From assembly GCA_003282055.1 (NCBI GenBank), contig QCAD01000022.1, forward strand, positions 1-12,567: DNA of 12,567 nucleotides, in the 5' to 3' direction. Made by a program: the position numbers and the translations under genes. The DNA comes from Pelagibacteraceae bacterium AG-339-N18 (lineage in GTDB: Bacteria > Pseudomonadota > Alphaproteobacteria > Pelagibacterales > Pelagibacteraceae). Shown here in pieces: positions 1-5,966 of the stretch (positions within the stretch are counted from its first letter, which is position 1; each line of letters starts with the position of its first letter). A model generated the notes under the pieces. It made no database searches, was not told the origin of the DNA, and saw nothing but the letters and a program-made list of their open reading frames with translations.

Positions 1-445
1 GTAATGGAATAAGTTGATTAGTCTTACTTATAAAATTAATTAGTACAGTTTTTTGTTTATTATTTAGCTCTGCAGAATTTTGAATTTCATTTTGAATTAT
101 CTTTAAATTTCTATTTTCTTTTTTTATTTGTGAAGTACTTTTGAACTCTCTTTCCTCTATGGGGAATTGATATTTTAACCCAAGTAAAGAGTCATTTACT
201 TTTGCGACTTGGCATAGCTCATTGGCAGATTTTGGATAAAATCCTTTAGCAATATCCCAAGAATAATAGAGCCAAATTAAAAGTAGAAAACTACTTCCAA
301 CAATTACCCAATGCGTTCCACCCAAAGCTCTTTCAGGATTTCCAAATACCGCATCAATTTTTTCAGTCCTTATTAATCTTCTTCCATAAAGAATACAGCC
401 AACTACAGCAAAAAAGATTAGAAAAGTTACTATTTGAGTTAACAT
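1..445 (-). CDS. tauC: Taurine-type ABC transporter permease, N-terminal part (cut by window edge)
   Basis: This is an open leftward frame beginning with ATG at 445-443, directly abutting the tauB stop codon. It runs uninterrupted to base 1, giving about 148 visible residues. It begins MLTQIVTFLIFFAVVGCILY, a membrane segment at roughly residues 2-20. A second hydrophobic segment follows at about 46-64 (HWVIVGSSFLLLIWLYYSW). Next comes a polar, lysine/glutamate/asparagine-rich stretch at about 85-148 that could be helical or coiled. The permease core, including the EAA loop that contacts the ATPase, is not inside the window. The call therefore rests on gene order: binding protein, ATPase, then this membrane protein, as in tauABC operons. 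Classical TauC is about 275 residues and enters its permease helices early, so this looks like an N-terminally extended form. An unrelated membrane protein cannot be excluded. Confidence 0.62.
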   Translation of the reverse strand, partial: MLTQIVTFLIFFAVVGCILYGRRLIRTEKIDAVFGNPERALGGTHWVIVGSSFLLLIWLYYSWDIAKGFYPKSANELCQVAKVNDSLLGLKYQFPIEEREFKSTSQIKKENRNLKIIQNEIQNSAELNNKQKTVLINFISKTNQLIPL

Positions 446-1243
446 CTAAATTTCTTTACCCATAATTTCTTCTTCCATGTTCCAAATCATTTCAAGAATT
501 TCCTCTCGCTTTTCTGAAAATTCCTTATTTTTTTTGATCTCTCTTAAATCCTCTTTTAATCCCATTGAGGCAAATGGAAGATTGTATTCTTTATGTATCC
601 TTCCAGGTCTTGGGGCCATTACATATAACCTTTCTCCAAGAAGTAATGCCTCTTCAACTGAATGGGTAATAAGAATAATTGTCTTGCCAGTCTCTTTCCA
701 AATTTTTAAAACTAGAGACTGCATTTTTTCTCTTGTAAGTGCATCAAGAGCTCCCAATGGCTCATCCATCAAAATCAAATCCGGATCATTTATTAAACAT
801 CTTGCAAGTGCAACTCTCTGCTGCATGCCACCAGAAAGTTGATAAGTGGGTGTATTTCCAAAACCTTTTAAACCAACAATTTCTAACCACTCGTCTACTT
901 TTTTTTGAGTTTCTATTGGATCCTTATTTTTCATTCTTAATCCAAAATTGACATTTTCAGAAACTGTTAACCATTCAAATAAAGCACCTTGTTGAAAAAC
1001 CATTCCTCTTTCAACTCCAGGACCATCTATTTCCTTTTCATTTAAAGTAATGCTGCCAGAGGTTGGTCTAATGAAACCTGCAGTGATATTTAGTAAGGTT
1101 GTTTTTCCACAACCAGACGGACCAAGAACAGTGAGTAGTTCCCCTTTTTTTAGAGTAAAATTTAGATCTTTTAATGCATGAACACTTTCTCCTTTGGGAG
1201 TTTTAAAAATCATATTTAAATTTTGAGAAATTAGGTCGCTCAT
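446..1243 (-). CDS. tauB: Taurine-type ABC transporter ATP-binding protein
   Basis: This cytoplasmic ATPase would power import of taurine or a related sulfonate or amine. At 265 residues it is the normal length for the TauB/SsuB/NrtD branch. Visible motifs in order are Walker A GPSGCGKTT (41-49), a Q-loop glutamine in FQQG (about 83-86), the signature LSGGMQQRVALAR (136-148), Walker B LILMDEP (156-162) with the catalytic glutamate, a D-loop GALDALT, and the switch histidine in ITHS (H194). All catalytic residues are present. Start ATG 1243 gives a conventional N-terminus, but the upstream Shine-Dalgarno is weak and the internal M11 is a less likely alternative. The gene lies 88 bases downstream of tauA, behind a strong hairpin, and its stop directly abuts the tauC start, suggesting coupled translation. 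The family is certain. Taurine specificity comes from the neighbours. Confidence 0.9.
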   Translation of the reverse strand: MSDLISQNLNMIFKTPKGESVHALKDLNFTLKKGELLTVLGPSGCGKTTLLNITAGFIRPTSGSITLNEKEIDGPGVERGMVFQQGALFEWLTVSENVNFGLRMKNKDPIETQKKVDEWLEIVGLKGFGNTPTYQLSGGMQQRVALARCLINDPDLILMDEPLGALDALTREKMQSLVLKIWKETGKTIILITHSVEEALLLGERLYVMAPRPGRIHKEYNLPFASMGLKEDLREIKKNKEFSEKREEILEMIWNMEEEIMGKEI

Positions 1244-1276
1244 ATAGAAACTTTATATTTGAATTTTTAATAAAAA

Positions 1277-1310
1277 AATAGGCACCAATTTATTACAATT
1301 GGCGCCTATT
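1277..1310 (-). terminator. Hairpin plus T-tract between tauA and tauB (attenuator or mRNA-stabilising structure)
   Basis: Arms at 1277-1290 and 1297-1310 enclose a six-base loop. Read in the gene direction the stem is 14 bp, GC-rich in the middle (AATAGGCGCCAATT), and its single non-Watson-Crick position becomes a G-U pair. It is followed immediately by a T-rich run (ATTTTTTTATT), the layout of an intrinsic terminator. Because tauB and tauC lie downstream, partial termination or 3'-end protection of tauA mRNA is more plausible than a full stop. This would give excess binding protein over the membrane components. Confidence 0.75.
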
Positions 1311-1320
1311 AAAATTTTAA

Positions 1321-1343
1321 TTACCTTAATATTACAAAGGTAA
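1321..1343 (-). repeat. Small inverted repeat spanning the tauA stop codon
   Basis: A perfect 7-bp inverted repeat, TTACCTT (1321-1327) and AAGGTAA (1337-1343), encloses a nine-base loop containing the tauA stop codon. It lies just upstream, in transcript order, of the larger hairpin at 1277-1310. It could be a second structural element at the tauA mRNA 3' end, but a stem this short in AT-rich DNA may be fortuitous. Confidence 0.4.
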
Positions 1344-2273
1344 GAAACTAGTATCTACGTTTCCTCTTGGTGTTCCCATACCATCTAGGAACCCTTTAAG
1401 ATTTCCACTTTCCATAGACTGTTTAGTTTCTTCAGGTGTTAGAAATTTAAAGCCACTTAAAGTTTCTTTCATATCTGCAACTTTCATTTCTGAAGCTTTT
1501 GACATCGCATTCATATCAGCTTTACCAGCCTTATATCTAGCGTTAGCCTCATGAGTTACTTCTATAAAAGTTCTAAGCATTCCAGGGTTTTCCTTCATAA
1601 ACTTTGTAGTTACTGAAGTAATATCTATACCCAAGATTCCAGCATCTCTAGCTTCCTGAACAGTAAGTAATCTAGATCCAATAGCTGTAGCAGCTTTGAT
1701 AGAGTTACCACCAAATAAACATGCCATAACAACATCTCCACTTACAAGTGCAGCAGCACCTTCTTCAGGATCCATTTGAATGATGTCCATTTTTTTTCTA
1801 TCAGCGCCAACGACTTTCATACTTTCATCAAAAACGTATTCAGCCATTGTTCCTAGTGGTACAGCAACTTTTTTACCTTCAAGCTCTGTAGCATTTGCTT
1901 TTGTAATTCCAGATGCATTTGAGGTTACACAAGTTGTTCCACCCATTCCATATTCCATAGCTACATCTACAAGTTTGATTGGAGCTTTAGATTTAACTGC
2001 ATTAATAAAAGGTACTAAACCTTGTGAATAAGAAATGTCAATATCTCCTGCCAACATTGCATCTGTCATTGCTCCACCATTTGTGAAGTTAGTCCATTTA
2101 ACCGGTACACCCAAAGCTTTTGCAAAGTTTTTCTTTTGCATGTCCTCAAGGTTTGGACTAGGCCACTCTAAGAAGTAAGCAACTCTAACTTCATTAGCTG
2201 CTGAATTAGCAACTGAAATCGAAAGATTAAGAGCTACAAAACACCCAAGAATAAAACTAATTATTTTTTTCAT
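1332..2273 (-). CDS. tauA: Taurine-type ABC transporter periplasmic substrate-binding protein
   Basis: This secreted binding protein would capture taurine or a related compound in the periplasm and deliver it to the TauBC importer. I choose ATG 2273 (313 residues) although the frame is open to an ATG at 2351. From 2273 the protein has a textbook signal peptide (MKKIISFILGCFVALNLSIS, cleavage near residue 25 after VANSA) and a strong Shine-Dalgarno (AGGAAGAGG) seven bases upstream. The longer start would place a second hydrophobic stretch ahead of the signal and would overlap the promoter. The mature protein shows features of the TauA/SsuA-like family: VAYFLEWPSPN near 31-41, a GGAMTDAMLAGDIDISYSQG stretch near 66-85, LEGKKVAVPLGT near 131-142, and GAAALVSGDVVMACLFGG near 172-189. 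A SAR11-like cell would be expected to express it strongly. Exact ligand specificity cannot be read from the sequence. Confidence 0.87.
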   Translation of the reverse strand: MKKIISFILGCFVALNLSISVANSAANEVRVAYFLEWPSPNLEDMQKKNFAKALGVPVKWTNFTNGGAMTDAMLAGDIDISYSQGLVPFINAVKSKAPIKLVDVAMEYGMGGTTCVTSNASGITKANATELEGKKVAVPLGTMAEYVFDESMKVVGADRKKMDIIQMDPEEGAAALVSGDVVMACLFGGNSIKAATAIGSRLLTVQEARDAGILGIDITSVTTKFMKENPGMLRTFIEVTHEANARYKAGKADMNAMSKASEMKVADMKETLSGFKFLTPEETKQSMESGNLKGFLDGMGTPRGNVDTSFLPL

Positions 2274-2290
2274 TTTTCCTCTTCCTTGTT
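2267..2290 (-). promoter_or_regulatory. tauA: Strong ribosome binding site deciding the tauA start
   Basis: Reading leftward, AGGAAGAGG lies seven bases before the ATG at 2273. Most other genes in this window have no recognisable Shine-Dalgarno and begin after plain A/T-rich leader. This site supports the 2273 start over 2351 and suggests unusually efficient translation of the binding protein. Confidence 0.75.
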
Positions 2291-2349
2291 TATTTATATG
2301 TTCCAATTTTAAGATCAAATTGACCAAGAAGTAAAACAAAAAAACGATC

Positions 2350-2380
2350 ATTCTAATTACACAACTTAAAGTTGTGACAA
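2350..2380 (-). promoter_or_regulatory. Candidate tauA promoter with a 17-bp palindrome in the spacer
   Basis: On the minus strand a -35-like TTGTCA (2380-2375) and a -10-like TAGAAT (2355-2350) are 19 bases apart. A perfect 17-bp palindrome, CACAACTTTAAGTTGTG (2360-2376, 8+1+8), fills most of the spacer. A 19-bp spacer holding a dyad resembles MerR-type promoters, where the activator untwists the DNA; a simple repressor operator is equally possible. The palindrome is directly seen. The promoter elements are inferred by eye, and the implied leader before tauA is about 70 bases. Confidence 0.5.
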
Positions 2381-2396
2381 TTATTATGGTGGTTAA

Positions 2397-2427
2397 TTGG
2401 ACCTAATTAGTCTAATGATTAATCCAA
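2397..2427 (+). promoter_or_regulatory. Possible TauR-like (MocR family) operator upstream of the aminotransferase
   Basis: TTGGACCTAA at 2397-2406 matches nine of ten positions of CTGGACYTAA, which I recall as the direct-repeat box reported for the taurine regulator TauR of Rhodobacter. A degenerate inverted copy (TTGGATTAAT on the minus strand, ending TCCAA at 2423-2427) lies 22 bases away, so the arrangement here is a dyad, not the reported direct repeat. It sits 43 bases before the aminotransferase start, where a -35 or activator site would be. No TauR gene is in the window. Confidence 0.4.
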
Positions 2428-2448
2428 CACGATTTAAAAAATTAATTT

Positions 2449-3795
2449 ATGAGCTCTGAAAAAAGAACATTAGTCCCTAATTCTTTAAATGAACATTGGA
2501 TGCCTTTTACCTCAAATAAAGACTTTAAAGAAAATCCAAAACTGATCGTAGAAGCGAAAGGCGTATACTTAAAGAATCACCATGGAAAAACACAAATTGA
2601 CGCTAGCTCTGGATTATTTTGCAATCCATTAGGACATGGACGTAAAGAAATTATTGAAGCAATAACTAACCAACTTAATACTTTAGATTATTGCCAACCT
2701 TTCCAACAAGGCTTTGGTGGATCATTTGAATTAGCTACTAGAATTTCAAAACACACTCCAGGAAACTTAAATAAAATTTTTTATACAATATGCGGATCTA
2801 CAGCAGTAGAAACAGCAATTAAAATAAGTGTTGCTTATCACAAGGCGAGAGGTGAAGGACAAAGATTTAGATTTGTTGGTAGAGAACGTGCCTATCATGG
2901 GATGAACATAGGTGCAACTTCAGTTGGAGGAATGATTAACAACGTTAAAGCATATGCGAGTGTTCTTATGCCAGGGGTAGTCCATATGCGACACACACAT
3001 CTGGACGAACATAAATTTATATCTGGTCAACCTGAAACAGGAGCAGATATAGCTAATGACTTGGAAAGAATTTGCACTAATTTTGGTTCAGAAAATATCG
3101 CAGCATGTATAGTTGAACCCATAGCAGGATCTACAGGAACTTTAGTTCCACCAGTTGGATATTTGCAAAGACTAAGAGAACTATGTGATAAACACAACAT
3201 TCTCTTAATTTTTGATGAAGTTATAACAGGTTGGGGTAGAACAGGTTCTCCTTTCGGAGCTCAAGAATTTGGCGTTACGCCAGATATAATGACAATGGCA
3301 AAAGCTACAACTAATGGTATTGTTCCATTTGGTGTTGTCGCTTGTAAAGAGGAAATTTATGATGCAGTTCTTGATGCAACTCCCAAAGGTGCGGTGGAAT
3401 TATTTCATGGGTATACGTATTCAGGAATTCCTATTTCAGTAGCAGCTGCATTAGCAGTACAAGATATATTTGAAAAAGACGATATTTTTAACAGAGCAAA
3501 AGAACTTGCTCCTTATTTTCAAGAAGGTTTATTTTCTTTAAAAGATATTGATGTTGTCGAAAATATAAGAGGATATGGAATGATGGGTGGGATAGACATT
3601 AAAATGGATGGTAGACCTGGTAAAGCAGGACTCGCAACGTTCAAGCATTGTTATGATGCAGGAGTGAATTTTAAAGCTACTGGAGATGCACTTATTATTG
3701 CACCAATGTTTATTTGTGAAAAAAAACATATTGATGAAATTATTGAAAAATTAAGAACTGGTATTACGAATTACGCCAAAAGCAAAAAGAATTAA
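2449..3795 (+). CDS. tpa: Omega-aminotransferase, probably taurine:pyruvate (or beta-alanine:pyruvate) aminotransferase
   Basis: This cytoplasmic PLP enzyme of the class III (omega) aminotransferase family would transfer the amino group of taurine to pyruvate, giving sulfoacetaldehyde and alanine. At 448 residues it is full length. Visible family features are an N-terminal LNEHWMPFTSNKDF (13-26), the phosphate-binding GST (116-118), YHG (149-151), the PLP-stacking and ring-nitrogen region LLIFDEVITGWGRTG (252-266, D256), and the Schiff-base lysine K285 in MAKATTNG. The HWMPFT N-terminus resembles beta-alanine:pyruvate transaminases as much as characterised Tpa enzymes, so the name rests on the divergent tauABC genes. 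The start follows an A/T-rich leader without a Shine-Dalgarno. It lies nine bases upstream of ald, clearly in one operon, which fits enzymes that produce and then recycle alanine. Hypotaurine or GABA are other possible substrates. Confidence 0.8.
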   Translation: MSSEKRTLVPNSLNEHWMPFTSNKDFKENPKLIVEAKGVYLKNHHGKTQIDASSGLFCNPLGHGRKEIIEAITNQLNTLDYCQPFQQGFGGSFELATRISKHTPGNLNKIFYTICGSTAVETAIKISVAYHKARGEGQRFRFVGRERAYHGMNIGATSVGGMINNVKAYASVLMPGVVHMRHTHLDEHKFISGQPETGADIANDLERICTNFGSENIAACIVEPIAGSTGTLVPPVGYLQRLRELCDKHNILLIFDEVITGWGRTGSPFGAQEFGVTPDIMTMAKATTNGIVPFGVVACKEEIYDAVLDATPKGAVELFHGYTYSGIPISVAAALAVQDIFEKDDIFNRAKELAPYFQEGLFSLKDIDVVENIRGYGMMGGIDIKMDGRPGKAGLATFKHCYDAGVNFKATGDALIIAPMFICEKKHIDEIIEKLRTGITNYAKSKKN

Positions 3796-3804
3796 ATTTC
3801 ATTA

Positions 3805-4917
3805 ATGAGAATTGGTGTACCTAAGGAAATTAAACCTCAAGAAAATAGAATTGGCTTAACCCCAAATAGTGTCAAAACGCTTGTCTCTGAAGGACATCAA
3901 GTTTTATTAGAAAATAATGGTGGATTTGAAGCAGGATTTGAAAACGATCAATATATTAAAGCTGGAGCTAAAATTGCTAAAAGTGCGTCCGACATTTTTA
4001 ATGACTCAGATATAATTGTTAAAGTCAAAGAGCCTCAAAAAGTTGAAGTGGATATGATTAAAGAAAATCAAATTATATATACTTATCTCCACTTAGCAGC
4101 GGCAAAAGAACTAACTGAGGGATTAATAAAATCTAAAAGTATAAATATAGCTTATGAAACAGTAACAGACGATAATGGTCGATTACCATTATTGGCCCCA
4201 ATGAGTGCAGTAGCAGGTCGTATGTCAGTTCAAGCTGGAGCACATTGTCTAGAAAAAAATCAAAAAGGTAGAGGAGTATTATTAGGTGGAGCTCCAGGTG
4301 GTGAAGCGGCAAATGTATTAATTTTAGGAGGTGGTGTTGTAGGGGAAAATGCAGCAATAATTGCTAGCGGTATGAGAGCTAAAGTTCATATTGTAGATAA
4401 ATCGGAAGCAAGACTAAAACAATTAGTTAAAATGTTTGGAGATAAAATTATACCAGAACAAAGTGATAAAATAGATTTAAATAAATTAGTGGCAGAGGCG
4501 GATTTATTAGTTGGAGGAGTACTAGTTCCTGGAGCAGAGGCACCGAAATTAGTTACTAAGGATATGTTAAAATTAATGAAGAGAGGTTCAGTTATTGTTG
4601 ATGTCGCAATAGACCAAGGAGGCTGTGTTGAAACAAGTAAGCCAACTACACATGAAGATCCAACTTACATTGTTGACGATGTTGTTCATTATTGTGTCGC
4701 AAATATGCCAGGTGGGGTTCCTAGAACTTCAACTTTGGCATTAAATCAGGCTACACTTCCTTATTTAGTAAAATTAGCAAATAAAGGTTATCAAAAAGCT
4801 TTAAAAGAAGATAAAAATTTTTTAGCAGGCCTAAATGTATGTAAAGGACAAATCACTTACAAAGCTGTAGCAGATGCATTTGGTCATGAGTATGTTGAAC
4901 CTTCTGAATTTATTTAA
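3805..4917 (+). CDS. ald: Alanine dehydrogenase
   Basis: This NAD-dependent enzyme oxidatively deaminates L-alanine to pyruvate, ammonium and NADH. In this operon it would regenerate the pyruvate used by the upstream aminotransferase and release the amine nitrogen as ammonium. At 370 residues it is the normal length. Diagnostic features are the N-terminal MRIGVPKEIKPQENRIGLTP with the substrate arginine R15, K75 in the VKVKEPQ stretch, catalytic H96 in YLHLAAAKELT, the Rossmann loop ILGGGVVGENAA (173-184) with acidic D198 at the end of the second strand for NAD, catalytic D270 in VDVAIDQGG, and MPGGVPRTST (301-310). All key residues are present. It starts nine bases after the aminotransferase stop. 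Its TAA stop overlaps the stop of the convergent epimerase gene, leaving no room for a conventional terminator. Confidence 0.93.
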   Translation: MRIGVPKEIKPQENRIGLTPNSVKTLVSEGHQVLLENNGGFEAGFENDQYIKAGAKIAKSASDIFNDSDIIVKVKEPQKVEVDMIKENQIIYTYLHLAAAKELTEGLIKSKSINIAYETVTDDNGRLPLLAPMSAVAGRMSVQAGAHCLEKNQKGRGVLLGGAPGGEAANVLILGGGVVGENAAIIASGMRAKVHIVDKSEARLKQLVKMFGDKIIPEQSDKIDLNKLVAEADLLVGGVLVPGAEAPKLVTKDMLKLMKRGSVIVDVAIDQGGCVETSKPTTHEDPTYIVDDVVHYCVANMPGGVPRTSTLALNQATLPYLVKLANKGYQKALKEDKNFLAGLNVCKGQITYKAVADAFGHEYVEPSEFI

Positions 4918-5915
4918 TTGTAATATTCTAAATACCAATCTAAAAAATTTCTTATTCCAGTTTTAAAATTTGTTTTTGGATTATAATTAGTTATTTTCTT
5001 TAACAAGCTTGTATTAGATAAAGTTTGCTTAACATCACCTTTTTGTAAAGGCATATAATTTCTCTTTGCTTTTTTTCCTAATACTTTCTCAATTTCCTTT
5101 ATAAAATCTAATAAATAAACTTTTTTTGTATTTCCTATATTTAATATTCTAAATGGTGCAATTGGTGAGAGACTGTCATTTTTATATTTTCCTAATTGTT
5201 TTGTGCTTGGTACTTTGCTTATTAATAAATTTATTCCATTAACTATATCGTCTACATAGGTAAAATCTCTATACATTTTACCATTGTTATATACATCAAT
5301 TTTTTTATTATTTAATATTCCTCTTGTAAACTTAAACAAAGCCATATCTGGCCGACCCCATGGTCCATAGACTGTAAAAAATCTAACCATTGTTATTGGA
5401 ATCCTCCAAATATTTGAATAAGCATGAGCCATACTTTCATTTGATTTTTTAGTCGCAGCATAAATACTCATCTGAGTTTCTGTTTTATCTACCTCTTTAA
5501 ATGGAATCTTTTTATTTGCCCCATACACTGAAGAACTTGAAGCCATTATAAGATGTTTCACATTTAATCTTTTTGCAATTTCAATAATGTTATAAGTACC
5601 AGTTATATTCGAATCCAAATACACTCGGGGTTTTTCAATACTATATCTTACACCTGCTTGAGCTGCCAGATGGATGACTACAGTGGGTTTAAATTTTTTA
5701 AAGGCTTTGCCTAAATCTTTACTGTTCTCAATTTTTGCTTTTGAGAATGAAAAATTTTTATATTTTTTAAGTATAGCTAATCTTGCTTTTTTGAGGTTAA
5801 CGTCATAATAGTTGTTCATCGCGTCTATTCCGTGAACTTTATTTCCGCTGCCTAGAAGTTTTTTTGAAACATGAAAACCGATAAAGCCAGATGATCCAGT
5901 AACTATTATTTTCAT
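4914..5915 (-). CDS. NAD-dependent sugar epimerase, UDP-glucuronate 4-epimerase-like
   Basis: This 333-residue extended short-chain dehydrogenase acts on nucleotide sugars in the cytoplasm. The glycine motif GSSGFIG (7-13) binds NAD and D31 caps the second strand. HLAAQAGVRYSIEKP (82-96) is typical of UDP-glucuronate 4-epimerases. Catalytic residues are the serine in ASSSSVYG (125-132) and Y152/K156 in YAATKKSNE. VRFFTVYGPWGRPDMALF (177-194) is also characteristic of this subgroup. The likely product is UDP-galacturonate for lipopolysaccharide or another surface polysaccharide. The gene is not obviously functionally linked to ald, with which it converges, or to the divergent oxidoreductase 51 bases from its start. 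It may be a member of a variable surface-sugar gene set. Other UDP-hexose epimerase specificities are possible. Confidence 0.85.
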   Translation of the reverse strand: MKIIVTGSSGFIGFHVSKKLLGSGNKVHGIDAMNNYYDVNLKKARLAILKKYKNFSFSKAKIENSKDLGKAFKKFKPTVVIHLAAQAGVRYSIEKPRVYLDSNITGTYNIIEIAKRLNVKHLIMASSSSVYGANKKIPFKEVDKTETQMSIYAATKKSNESMAHAYSNIWRIPITMVRFFTVYGPWGRPDMALFKFTRGILNNKKIDVYNNGKMYRDFTYVDDIVNGINLLISKVPSTKQLGKYKNDSLSPIAPFRILNIGNTKKVYLLDFIKEIEKVLGKKAKRNYMPLQKGDVKQTLSNTSLLKKITNYNPKTNFKTGIRNFLDWYLEYYN

Positions 5916-5930
5916 TTATTAAATCTTAAT

Positions 5931-5958
5931 TATCAAATATATTATATTTGATATATCA
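5931..5958. promoter_or_regulatory. Perfect 10+3+10 inverted repeat in the epimerase/oxidoreductase divergent promoter
   Basis: TATCAAATAT (5931-5940) and ATATTTGATA (5944-5953) form a perfect 23-bp dyad with a three-base spacer. It is followed immediately by TATCA (5954-5958), so TGATATATCA (5949-5958) is a second overlapping perfect palindrome. The whole set lies in the 51-base gap between the divergent starts at 5915 and 5967, so a bound regulator could control both genes. It is AT-only apart from the G/C in the TGATA/TATCA boxes, so chance is a concern, but the length of exact symmetry is notable. Confidence 0.55.
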
Positions 5959-5966
5959 TAATTTTT

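Noticed and set aside
477..951. Two rightward open frames inside tauB
   Set aside because: They lie antisense to a clearly conserved ABC ATPase and have no recognisable domain or start signals; shadow frames.
1780..2031. Rightward 83-residue open frame inside tauA
   Set aside because: It is antisense to a well-supported binding protein and its sequence shows no plausible domain.
2274..2351. Upstream in-frame extension of tauA to an ATG at 2351
   Set aside because: It would precede a perfect signal peptide with another hydrophobic stretch, ignores the strong ribosome binding site before 2273, and overlaps the candidate -10 element.
3538..3729. Leftward small frame inside the aminotransferase gene
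   Set aside because: It is opposite the C-terminal domain of a full-length enzyme and lacks initiation signals.
4133..4357. Leftward leucine/histidine-rich frame inside ald
   Set aside because: Its low-complexity composition results from reading conserved alanine dehydrogenase codons on the other strand.
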